The notes under the pieces were generated by a model. It ran no database searches. It had not been told where the DNA came from and saw nothing but the letters and a program-made list of their open reading frames with translations. 64,000 nt of DNA from CALRGE01 sp964360635 (lineage in GTDB: Bacteria; Patescibacteriota; Gracilibacteria; UBA1369; 2-02-FULL-48-14): positions 62,001-126,000 of the forward strand of contig CAYHXO010000001.1 in assembly GCA_964360635.1 (NCBI GenBank), in the 5' to 3' direction. Position 1 is the stretch's first letter. Each line of letters begins with the position of its first letter. Positions 57,091-64,000 of the stretch are shown piece after piece. The position numbers and the translations under genes were made by a program.

Positions 57091-58214
57091 TGCTTATTAA
57101 GAATCAAGGCCTCTGCAGGTAGGACGGGAATTGCCGGCATTAACTGTGTGTCTTTTGGTATTTTAAGATAAGAATAATCGCCGCTCGGCCTTCTTCCTTC
57201 CGTTAGCCTACTTTCGTAGTTGTCTTTAATGTGCCGTTTTATGCGTTCACATTCTTCTTGGAAATACTCAATAAGGACCGTGAGGTAGTGAGGCCCGTAT
57301 TTCTCTCTCCTAATTTTCATTATATGTCTTATGTGTCGACTGTACTCGCCTCCAAATATCATGGACTGTCCCATCTCTGTTAATATTTTGTGGAGATTTT
57401 TATATCTTTTTCGGATTGCAGCCTCCCATTTCTCAATAAAATAGTCTGGACCTATTTCTCCATGCCTCATCTTATATTCATCCATCAGCATTTTGGGATG
57501 AGCGGTTTCCAGAAAAACATCGCTTTCATTGAGAGCCTCCTGCAAATCTCTGGAAAGTTGTCTGTATTTCTCTTCACAATGGATAGCAATGGATTGCAAT
57601 GTTTCCGGGGCGGGCAAGTACAGGCCCGGTTCGAGTTCGCAATTAAGCTCATTTAGAATTTGTCTTTTTAAATTGCGTGAAATATCAATAATTTCGGGGA
57701 TTTTTTCTGCTTGGAATTCCGCCTCAAGAGTGTCGGGTTTTAATTGAAGTGCTAAGCTGCTCTTGGAGTCATCTTTAATAGATATCCCTTGGCGAAGTGA
57801 CAAATCGTAGTGCATGTTTACGACTCCATTCGTGGGAGGGGTCTGGCCTGGTTTTACCCACCAATCAATTGATGCCTCTCTTGGATAAGGGTGATTGCTT
57901 CCAAATGGGTTGAGGACTAAAACGTCCAAATCGTTGTGTTTTTTTAAGTTTTCTCTGTCGCCCTGAAAAGAAAGCAGTGTTTTTGCAGTTGAGCCTAATA
58001 CAACTCCAACCAAGACCCTATTCCTCAAAATACCATCTGCAAGAGGAATCTGTACGTCAATTGGTAGTATGGTTTTTTTATCAACATTTTTTAAAAGTTT
58101 TTGATGAGGCTCATCACTTTTAAAATCTGCCGACCGAGAAATATCAAATTTTGAGCTTGTTTGATGATCGTATCTAAATCTTGGATTGCCCCATTCGTTG
58201 AATTTAGGTTGCAT
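57087..58214 (-). CDS. Nucleotidyltransferase-like protein
   Basis: 375 aa. GVVLGSTAKTLLSF followed by HNDLDVLVLNPF (about residues 70-103) matches a polymerase-beta-type GS...DxD site with a long insert. The remainder is helical (about 165-350) and rich in charged residues. First gene of a three-gene operon with a phosphoesterase and an unknown protein, both with 4-8-nt overlaps. Substrate is unknown. Confidence 0.6.
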   Translation of the reverse strand: MQPKFNEWGNPRFRYDHQTSSKFDISRSADFKSDEPHQKLLKNVDKKTILPIDVQIPLADGILRNRVLVGVVLGSTAKTLLSFQGDRENLKKHNDLDVLVLNPFGSNHPYPREASIDWWVKPGQTPPTNGVVNMHYDLSLRQGISIKDDSKSSLALQLKPDTLEAEFQAEKIPEIIDISRNLKRQILNELNCELEPGLYLPAPETLQSIAIHCEEKYRQLSRDLQEALNESDVFLETAHPKMLMDEYKMRHGEIGPDYFIEKWEAAIRKRYKNLHKILTEMGQSMIFGGEYSRHIRHIMKIRREKYGPHYLTVLIEYFQEECERIKRHIKDNYESRLTEGRRPSGDYSYLKIPKDTQLMPAIPVLPAEALILNKQ

Positions 58215-58296
58215 TGTTTCTCTTTAGTTTTATGTGTTTTATAACACGAAAGAGGGGTGATTGTCAAGCGCGTCGCCAGATTAAATTTGTCTGAAA

Positions 58297-58314
58297 ACTG
58301 TCCCCGGGGACAGT
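58297..58314. repeat. Perfect 18-bp palindrome upstream of the flippase
   Basis: ACTGTCCCCGGGGACAGT. It lies 26 bp upstream of the -10 box of the next gene. GC-rich in an AT-rich setting. Could be an operator or a REP-like element. Confidence 0.7.
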
Positions 58315-58340
58315 CTATGGAAAGGCTTCGGTTTTCGGGG

Positions 58341-58346
58341 TAGAAT
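58341..58346 (+). promoter_or_regulatory. -10 box of the flippase gene
   Basis: TAGAAT with 7 nt to the ATG at 58354; a weak -35 (TGGAAA) is 17 bp upstream. Predicts a leaderless mRNA. Confidence 0.45.
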
Positions 58347-58353
58347 CTCGGCA

Positions 58354-59847
58354 ATGTCTATTGCAAAGAAAATTCTCGGGAACACGGCAATACAAATTGC
58401 GGGGCGCGCTGTGATGGCGGTTACGAGCGTTGTTATTTTGAAGTCGATTTCGAATTTTCTCGGGGTTGAGGGTTATGGAACTTATACTGCGGTCTATGAA
58501 TATTTGGCTTTTTTTGGGATAGCGGCGGATTTGGGCCTTTTTACAATTGGTGTTCGCGAGATGGGAAAGGGCTTGAGGCCGCGTGAGTTTATTGCCGGGA
58601 ATATAATGGGCATGCGAATGGTGACCGCGGCGACGGCGATGATTCTATCTGTCGTAATTGCTTTTTTGATTCCAAATTACTCGGGGACCAATATTCCTGT
58701 CGGGGTTGCGATTGGCTCGATTGCGGTTTTTTTGTCTATTATGCACGGCACGGTGTCTAGCGTTCTGCAGGTTGAACATAAAATGCAGTGGTCAACTTTT
58801 GGGCTTGTGGGAGGTAAGTTGATTTCAATGTTTTGGATGCTGGCGGTTGTTTATTATTTTTATATTGGTGATCCGAGCGCCGCGGCTTTTAACAATTTGA
58901 TTTGGGCTGGAGTTGCCGGCAATGGTTTTGCTCTGATTTTTACAATTTTCTTCGCATTGAGAGTCGTGAGGTTTAGGCCAAGTTTCTCTATGGAATATTG
59001 GAGGGAAATTTTTGTTTCGGCTCTGCCTTACGGTACGGCACTAGTGCTTAGCACAATTTATTTCAGAATTGACTCTATTATGTTGCTTTTCATGAAGGGT
59101 CCACATGAGGTTGGGCTTTACGGAATGCCAATGCGAATTTTGGAAATCCTATCTGTTATTCCGGTTTATTTTATGAACAGTGTTTTGCCGATTTTAAGCA
59201 AAGGTCTGCGTGAAAAAAGCTCTGAAGTTCGCAGAATGATTCAGCTTTCTTTCGACTTTTTATTTATGTGTGCGGCGCCGATTGTGGTTGGGCTTTTTGT
59301 ACTGGCGTATCCTGTGATTTTTTTGATTTCTTCTCCGGAGTTTTTGAGTAGGCTATCTGATGGCTATTATGGATCTGACATCGCGATGCAAATTCTGGTT
59401 TTTGCTATGTTCTTTTCTTTTCTAAATAGTCTTTTTTCTTACACTTTAGTTGCGGCAAACAAGCAGTCAATTTTACTGTGGATAAATGGCGCGGCGGCAA
59501 TATTCAATATCTCAGCGAACCTGATTGTCATTCCACGATGGGGCTTTAGAGGCGCGGCCGTAAACACCGTTGTAACGGAGATTTTAATCTTGTGTGCAGC
59601 GTGCTATTTCGCAAAAAAATATGTTGATTTTAAAATTACTTTCGGAACTTTTATTAGAACTTTTTTCTCGGCTATTGTGATGGGCGCTGTGGTTTTTGCG
59701 CTCAAAGATCCGACTTATAATTTATGGGGATTGCAGAACTTTAATGTACTTTTGTTGGGAGTGATTGGGGTTGCGGTTTACGGGGGATTGATTCTGACAA
59801 CTGGCGCAGTGCCGGAGGAGTTTAGGAGGAAGATGAGAATAGTGTGA
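58354..59847 (+). CDS. Wzx-like polysaccharide flippase (MATE/MOP superfamily)
   Basis: 497 aa with 12 or more membrane helices along the full length. The N-terminal NTAIQIAGRAVMAVTSVVILKSISNFLGVEGYGTYTAVYEY resembles Wzx/MVF-type flippases, and MLLFMKGPHEVGLYGMPMRILE is a typical mid-protein segment. It would move lipid-linked oligosaccharides across the membrane. Nearby GT genes (44928, 11160) could supply them but are not adjacent. Followed by a strong terminator. Confidence 0.88.
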   Translation: MSIAKKILGNTAIQIAGRAVMAVTSVVILKSISNFLGVEGYGTYTAVYEYLAFFGIAADLGLFTIGVREMGKGLRPREFIAGNIMGMRMVTAATAMILSVVIAFLIPNYSGTNIPVGVAIGSIAVFLSIMHGTVSSVLQVEHKMQWSTFGLVGGKLISMFWMLAVVYYFYIGDPSAAAFNNLIWAGVAGNGFALIFTIFFALRVVRFRPSFSMEYWREIFVSALPYGTALVLSTIYFRIDSIMLLFMKGPHEVGLYGMPMRILEILSVIPVYFMNSVLPILSKGLREKSSEVRRMIQLSFDFLFMCAAPIVVGLFVLAYPVIFLISSPEFLSRLSDGYYGSDIAMQILVFAMFFSFLNSLFSYTLVAANKQSILLWINGAAAIFNISANLIVIPRWGFRGAAVNTVVTEILILCAACYFAKKYVDFKITFGTFIRTFFSAIVMGAVVFALKDPTYNLWGLQNFNVLLLGVIGVAVYGGLILTTGAVPEEFRRKMRIV

Positions 59848-59865
59848 CACTTTCTTTTTTTAAGA

Positions 59866-59899
59866 ATAAAGCCCCGTGCTTGCGCTAACGGAGCTTTAT
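59866..59899. terminator. Bidirectional terminator between flippase and lipoprotein genes
   Basis: ATAAAGCCCCGT (59866-59877) pairs with ACGGAGCTTTAT (59888-59899), 11 of 12 pairs, with AT-rich flanks on both sides. It serves both convergent genes. Confidence 0.75.
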
Positions 59900-59940
59900 C
59901 TAATGTACAACTCTATGCCTGAGATCGCTTCATCTTATGG

Positions 59941-61098
59941 CTATGTAGATGTTACGTAGCTTGTTGGTAGACCTTCAATTTCATATCCATTGTGCCATAA
60001 TACAGAGGAGGATGTTGGCCTATCCGTCCAAACAAGTGCTGAGCTTGCTAATGCTCCACTAATCGCGTCCCCGTAGGCTGATGTTACAGACGTGTTGAAT
60101 ACTGGGCCTTGGCTCGAGTCACTACTGATTCTTACTGACAATGTGTTTGTGTTTAACGTTCCATCATCCACGATCGGCGCAAGCACAGAAAGTCCTGTTG
60201 AGCTTCCTTCTTCGACCACAATAGATGAGGTTGAAACATAGCCTTTATTTGCTGAAGTTAGGACTCCAGTCCCATATACCGTTCCATCCCTGCTATCCAC
60301 TATCTTCCATGTACCACCAAGGCCAGCGGACCCGGTAAATAGTCCCGAAGAGCTTACGTCTAAGCCAATATTTCTAATGCTCAATGGGCCTGTCCCTTTG
60401 CTGTTCTGGACTGTGAAGTCAAAAACAGCCGCTTCGGCTCCGTACTCAAGATCTATGGACGTATCAGCAACTGTAATCTCGGGCAGGTTTCTAAAAATAT
60501 ATGCTGGTTCTGTAGAAAGCGTAGAAGTGGTCACATTTGTGGCTGAGAGTATCTTGCCGGATGTTTGTCCTGTCGCTTCAAAAGCTGAGGTTGTTGTAAA
60601 ATTCATCTGGATCTTATCTCCGGTGTCTGAGGCTCCAGAGTCATCTGCGTGTATATTTGTACTTACATAGACTTCAAAATTTGCGCTACTTCCTTTCGCC
60701 ACCATTAGATTAAGCCCGACAAAATTTGCAGTTGTCCCTGAAAATGTTACAGAGCTTGATCCATCTAAAGTTGTCGGGGAGCTAAGAGATGTTGGGTATT
60801 TTATCTTTAATGATTTAATGCTGTCTTCTGATCCTGAATTTGCGTTCTCTAGTGTAATCTTGCTAACGGCATAATCTTCATTCGCCGCCTTTAAACTAAA
60901 TTTGCCAATTAGTATGTCGGCTTGTCCACCATAAACAAGCTGATCGTCAACCGCGGGAGATGCAATTGAAAGTTTCAGTCCTGACTTGGTGGTAGATGAT
61001 GATTTGGCACCTGAGAATGAACCCTGTAGATTTTCAGTTGAACATCCGGCAATAATTGACGTAATAATTAGGGCCGAGAGTAGGAGTTTTTTATTCAT
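59941..61098 (-). CDS. Surface lipoprotein with NLQG motif
   Basis: 385 aa from the ATG at 61098; the frame is open to 61179 but the earlier part crosses a G9 run and a promoter. Lipobox IIAGCST, then ENLQGSFSGAKSS, the same motif as in the CARDB lipoprotein. The rest is Ser/Thr-rich and beta-stranded with repeats around 'VADTSIDLEYGAEAA' and 'NANSGSE', with no enzyme motif, so a structural or adhesive surface role is likely. Confidence 0.7.
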   Translation of the reverse strand: MNKKLLLSALIITSIIAGCSTENLQGSFSGAKSSSTTKSGLKLSIASPAVDDQLVYGGQADILIGKFSLKAANEDYAVSKITLENANSGSEDSIKSLKIKYPTSLSSPTTLDGSSSVTFSGTTANFVGLNLMVAKGSSANFEVYVSTNIHADDSGASDTGDKIQMNFTTTSAFEATGQTSGKILSATNVTTSTLSTEPAYIFRNLPEITVADTSIDLEYGAEAAVFDFTVQNSKGTGPLSIRNIGLDVSSSGLFTGSAGLGGTWKIVDSRDGTVYGTGVLTSANKGYVSTSSIVVEEGSSTGLSVLAPIVDDGTLNTNTLSVRISSDSSQGPVFNTSVTSAYGDAISGALASSALVWTDRPTSSSVLWHNGYEIEGLPTSYVTST

Positions 61099-61114
61099 GT
61101 GGTGGCAATTAAGA

Positions 61115-61145
61115 ATTGTAAAACTTTTAAAGTGTACCCCCCCCC
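61115..61145 (-). promoter_or_regulatory. Promoter with a poly-G tract at the -35 position
   Basis: Minus strand: -10 TACAAT (61115-61120), about 16 bp, then nine consecutive G (61137-61145) where the -35 box is expected. Start codon at 61098. Confidence 0.45.
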
Positions 61146-61196
61146 ATGATTTTTCAATAGCCATTTTGCAATTTAGCATATTCTCGCTTTATAAAA

Positions 61197-61225
61197 TTTA
61201 CAAACTTTATAAAGTTTGGTAAAAT
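61197..61225 (+). promoter_or_regulatory. Promoter and palindromic operator of the HTH-Fic gene
   Basis: TTTACA (61197-61202), 17-bp spacer, TAAAAT (61220-61225), 6 nt to the ATG at 61232. A perfect 16-bp palindrome AAACTTTATAAAGTTT (61202-61217) fills the spacer. Half-sites TATAAAGTTT and CTTTATAAAATT lie on both sides. Confidence 0.7.
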
Positions 61226-61231
61226 TAGGCC

Positions 61232-62146
61232 ATGACTATAAAGTTTCAAATTCAAACCATTTTGAAATTAGCCTCTCTTACACAAGAGAAGTTGGCTAGG
61301 GAATTGGATGTATCCTTCGCTACGCTGAACAGTTGGGCGAACGGCAAATCAGACCCGAGAGTGGAGGCGGCTGATAAAATTAACAAGTTATATAAAAAAA
61401 TTACCGGGGAAGAGGGCATTTCTGCTGAAGCTATCAGACTGAAGACCGAAATGCTCTTGTCCAGAATGAAAAATCAAAAAAATATTCCTGGCTTGATTTT
61501 GTCGAGAGTCGATATTTTTCAGCAGTTTATGCTCTCGTTAACCTATAATAGCAATAAAATTGAGGGAAGCAGCTTGTCGGAATCTGAAACTGCTACTCTG
61601 TTGTTTCACAACCGAGCACTTGTTGATAAAAGTTTGATTGAGCAATTGGAGGTTAAGAACCATCAAACGGCCTTGAATTTTGTGTTCAAAAACTTTAAAG
61701 ATGACATTACTGAGGATTGGATTTTAAAAGTTCATTCGATGTTAATGAATGGAATTCGTGAGGATTCAGGGTCTTATAGGAATCATGGAGTTAGGATTGT
61801 CGGATCTTTTGTTCCAACCGCAAACTATTTAAAAATTCCTGATTTGATGAAGGAATTGATTAAAAAAATCCAAAAGACGAAGTGTGGACCGGTACAACAC
61901 TCTGCCGTGACTCATGCACTTTTTGAAAAAATGCATCCGTTTTCGGATGGGAATGGAAGGGTTGGTAGGTTGATTATGACGGCTATGTTACTTAGAAAAA
62001 ACTTTCCTCCAGCATTGATTAGAGAAGAAAAGCGCCAACTTTACTATACTTATCTTAGCAGGGCTCAACTGGAGGGTGATTATTCTCTTTTGGAGGATTT
62101 TCTTCTCGACGCAATAGATGAGAGCTTGGGAATTATAGAATTGTGA
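61232..62146 (+). CDS. Fic family protein with N-terminal XRE-type helix-turn-helix
   Basis: 304 aa. Residues 1-55 are an XRE-like DNA-binding domain (LASLTQEKLARELDVSFATL then NSWANGKSDPRVEAADKIN). After a linker: inhibitory S-x-x-x-E-G (SNKIEGSSL), then the Fic core with HPFSDGNGRVGR (about 231-242) intact. A DNA-binding AMPylase. Its promoter is overlaid by a palindrome that could be its own binding site. The next gene starts 12 nt after its stop. Confidence 0.93.
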   Translation: MTIKFQIQTILKLASLTQEKLARELDVSFATLNSWANGKSDPRVEAADKINKLYKKITGEEGISAEAIRLKTEMLLSRMKNQKNIPGLILSRVDIFQQFMLSLTYNSNKIEGSSLSESETATLLFHNRALVDKSLIEQLEVKNHQTALNFVFKNFKDDITEDWILKVHSMLMNGIREDSGSYRNHGVRIVGSFVPTANYLKIPDLMKELIKKIQKTKCGPVQHSAVTHALFEKMHPFSDGNGRVGRLIMTAMLLRKNFPPALIREEKRQLYYTYLSRAQLEGDYSLLEDFLLDAIDESLGIIEL

Positions 62147-62158
62147 TATACCCCTCAC

Positions 62159-63538
62159 ATGAAAAAGGTTTTGTTCTTTATTTTTGCGGGTTTGATTTTA
62201 TCCGGGTGTAGTAGTCCTGAAAGTAGTGGACCGAAAGTTTTTGTTGATCAAATTCCGAAAGACAATTTTGAAAGCATGGCCCTGTCTGATTTTCCTTCTT
62301 TTGGGCGGGGCGGGTACGGGTTGGCTGTCGCTGAAGATGGGGCCTATGTGATCTCAGATCCTTATCTTTTAAAGTACGACTTGTCTGGGGAAATCGTGGC
62401 ATACGCTGATCCAAAAGTGTTGTCCTGCGGGGTAGACGTGGCAAAGGTCGGAGATAAGCTTTTTGTGGCTTGTCGGGAGGAGGGTGTCTATGAAATCGAC
62501 CTGATAGAAAATGAAATTTCCTATAACTATACGAAAGACGATGGCCTTGAGGAGTATCAAAATCCTCAGTTTGCAGTTCAAGGAACAACTTTATGGATGG
62601 GTACTTTTGACGGCGTGGCAAAAATTAATACCGAAACGAGGAAGATTGATTTCTATGATGAACTAAATTTTCAGGGTAGCCACTTGGGAGCATCCGTGTA
62701 CGTAAATGGCGACGAGGTTTGGGCGACGATTAGTGCGAACGCCTATAACGATGGCGCCGCTGCTTACTATAACTCTGAAGACAACACATGGACAAATTTC
62801 GGCCCTAAGGATTTCAAGAAAAATGACTGGAATAGAGTTGATTTTCATAGGTTTATTGTTTCATCAGAGGGCGTTTTCGCCAGTTACCAAGATGGGGGCC
62901 CTGAAAATACCGTGCTCGCTAAATTCAATCCTGTAGATCAAAAATGGGAATCTGTTTATTCGGCGGGACACGAAGAGTTTGAGCGGTCGATCGATTCTTA
63001 TTTGCCGGCGGAAGAATCTTACAAAGGCTATCGAATAGATTACACCAGTCAAGATCCTGCAGCCAAAATTAATGTTTATCGTGACGGAGAGTGGAAAGAG
63101 AGGGGCGTTTTCCCTTCATACTCTGCTTTATCTCCTTTAATTGGTGATACTTATTATCTTCTGAGCCTGGCCGGTATCGATTCTTTTTCCAAAGACGATG
63201 CCTTCCCGCAGAATATCGTGGCTGACGAATTGCCAGCCAACAGCGTAGATCACGCACAATTTTTTATTTCCGAAGACAGGGTGAACCTGATCGTTTTAAG
63301 CTCTGATGTTATGAAAATGGGAGGGATAGTTCTCGGATATTCGGTACAGGTTTTAAATACAAAAGACTTAAGTTATTACTCTCTGGAAATCGATGGTGAT
63401 GAGCTTGAGGGTGATGACATCTTTGATGTCAGTGAAAAGACCGAAATGATGCAGGATGGAGAGAAATTGTACTGGCCTTTGACCAGCGGCAAAAAACTCA
63501 CGCTTGATCTCGATGAGAAAACTTTTGCTGTCAATTAA
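62159..63538 (+). CDS. Beta-propeller-like lipoprotein
   Basis: 459 aa. Signal peptide with lipobox ILSGCSS. The mature part has repeats of the type GVYEIDLIENEISYNYTKDD and TLWMGTFDGVAKINTETRK, typical of blades of two-component-regulator-like or quinoprotein-like propellers. No enzyme motif seen. 12 nt after the Fic gene, so co-transcription is possible. Confidence 0.7.
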   Translation: MKKVLFFIFAGLILSGCSSPESSGPKVFVDQIPKDNFESMALSDFPSFGRGGYGLAVAEDGAYVISDPYLLKYDLSGEIVAYADPKVLSCGVDVAKVGDKLFVACREEGVYEIDLIENEISYNYTKDDGLEEYQNPQFAVQGTTLWMGTFDGVAKINTETRKIDFYDELNFQGSHLGASVYVNGDEVWATISANAYNDGAAAYYNSEDNTWTNFGPKDFKKNDWNRVDFHRFIVSSEGVFASYQDGGPENTVLAKFNPVDQKWESVYSAGHEEFERSIDSYLPAEESYKGYRIDYTSQDPAAKINVYRDGEWKERGVFPSYSALSPLIGDTYYLLSLAGIDSFSKDDAFPQNIVADELPANSVDHAQFFISEDRVNLIVLSSDVMKMGGIVLGYSVQVLNTKDLSYYSLEIDGDELEGDDIFDVSEKTEMMQDGEKLYWPLTSGKKLTLDLDEKTFAVN

Positions 63539-63570
63539 AACATCTATACCCGTTTTGTGAAGGTGTGAGT

Positions 63571-63599
63571 TTGGACTTTGTCAAAAATACAGGTAGAAT
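63571..63599 (+). promoter_or_regulatory. Promoter of the RNase J gene
   Basis: TTGGAC (63571-63576), 17-bp spacer, TAGAAT (63594-63599), 8 nt to the ATG at 63608. Leaderless or nearly so. Confidence 0.6.
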
Positions 63600-63607
63600 T
63601 TCGGCAA

Positions 63608-64000
63608 ATGAAAATTGATAAGTTAACAAATTGGATAAAGGGTGCGGCGGGAGTTAATCAACAACAGCCGGCAAAGCCTTTTGTGAAACCTCAAAATCAG
63701 CAGCCTCGTCCGCCACAGCAACAACAGCAGCAAGCTCCTCACAAAGAAGCTCCGGTTCACCGAGATGTGATGCGAATTATTCCAATTGGTGGGCTCGAAG
63801 AGGTGGGGAAGAATTCGATGCTTGTTGAATATCAGGATGATATTGTTTGTATAGATATGGGATTTCAATTCCCAGAGGCGAATATGCTCGGTGTGGACTA
63901 TGTGATTCCGGATATTAAATATTTGCGAGAAAGAAAAAAGCGCTTGCGCGGAATTATTGTGACTCACGGACACCTTGATCACATCGGAGCAATCCCTTAT
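63608..64000 (+). CDS. rnj: Ribonuclease J, 5' part (runs off the window)
   Basis: 131 codons seen, open to the last base. Residues 1-45 form a low-complexity Gln/Pro-rich N-terminal extension (CAA/CAG and CCG/CCT runs), unlike short RNase J. Then the metallo-beta-lactamase start MRIIPIGGLEEVGKNSMLVE, IDMGFQFPEANMLGVDYVIPD, and the metal motif THGHLDHIGAIPY. RNase J is a 5'-3' exo/endonuclease; with RNase Y at 25952 it suggests a Bacillus-type mRNA decay system. Confidence 0.93.
   Translation, partial: MKIDKLTNWIKGAAGVNQQQPAKPFVKPQNQQPRPPQQQQQQAPHKEAPVHRDVMRIIPIGGLEEVGKNSMLVEYQDDIVCIDMGFQFPEANMLGVDYVIPDIKYLRERKKRLRGIIVTHGHLDHIGAIPY

Noticed and set aside
62178..62621. 147-aa minus-strand frame
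   Set aside because: Antisense to the signal-peptide region of the propeller lipoprotein; Arg/Pro/His-rich shadow.
1..64000. CRISPR arrays, insertion sequences, rRNA genes, replication origin
   Set aside because: I saw no regularly spaced repeats, no transposase and no rRNA sequence; DnaA-box clusters were not evident.

Overview
The window is a gene-dense, AT-rich chromosomal stretch, almost certainly from a Candidate Phyla Radiation (Patescibacteria) bacterium. Pointers are the cysteine-rich protein at 34471-36048 (a family I associate with CPR genomes), a short VirB2/TrbC-like pilin, a freestanding 5'-3' exonuclease, many small Lys-rich proteins, promoters that sit only 6-8 nt from the start codon, and few recognisable Shine-Dalgarno sites. 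An intact RF2 gene and many TGA-terminated genes argue for the standard bacterial code and against Gracilibacteria/Absconditabacteria (UGA = Gly). A methylerythritol-phosphate (MEP) isoprenoid cluster would suit a Peregrinibacteria-like lineage; that placement is inference.

Layout. 1-5.4 kb: carB, an orphan AbiEi-like regulator, folE and a GerMN lipoprotein. 5.4-8.4 kb: recR and a RelA/SpoT homologue fused to a four-helix membrane domain. 8.3-14.7 kb (minus strand): ispG, a large membrane glycosyltransferase-like gene, dxr, fused ispDF, and ispE, almost all overlapping. 14.7-16.1 kb: infC (AUU start), rpmI, rplT, then a 31-residue H1-like basic protein. 16.3-19.2 kb: murF, a DNA polymerase III delta'-like gene and a TPR protein.

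19.3-23.8 kb is an accessory island. It contains a diversity-generating retroelement (DGR): a reverse transcriptase interrupted by an in-frame amber codon at the tip of a perfect hairpin, an avd gene on the opposite strand, a 105-bp template repeat (TR), and a target gene carrying the matching variable repeat (VR). TR and VR differ at 21 positions, every one an adenine of the template. MNT/HepT toxin-antitoxin genes and a Fic gene follow.

23.9-31.3 kb (mostly minus strand): a 40-aa membrane protein, RNase Y, YtxH and VanW; a CARDB lipoprotein; cysteine desulfurase with HPF; and a PduO-type adenosyltransferase. 31.5-37.9 kb: a TrmB-like regulator with an apparent frameshift, a second Fic gene with operator repeats, the Cys-rich protein, a Fur-family regulator, and rlmN. 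37.9-44.6 kb: a methyltransferase-like protein, a Memo-domain lipoprotein, a conserved lipoprotein, and a Nudix / PEP-synthase-like pair. 44.7-51.5 kb: tRNA-Asp, a GT4 glycosyltransferase, dciA-like, rpsP, khpA, the pilin, the exonuclease, ftsA and ftsZ. 51.5-58.2 kb: FemAB-like, def, a HEPN-like pair, prfB, and an unassigned nucleotidyltransferase/phosphoesterase operon. 58.3-64 kb: a Wzx-like flippase, two lipoproteins, a third Fic gene under a promoter with an embedded palindrome, and the start of RNase J.

The strongest candidate for something unusual is the DGR: its template RNA would be antisense to its own avd gene. Next are the membrane-anchored Rel protein, the self-regulated HTH-Fic genes, and the unassigned operon at 55.0-58.2 kb.
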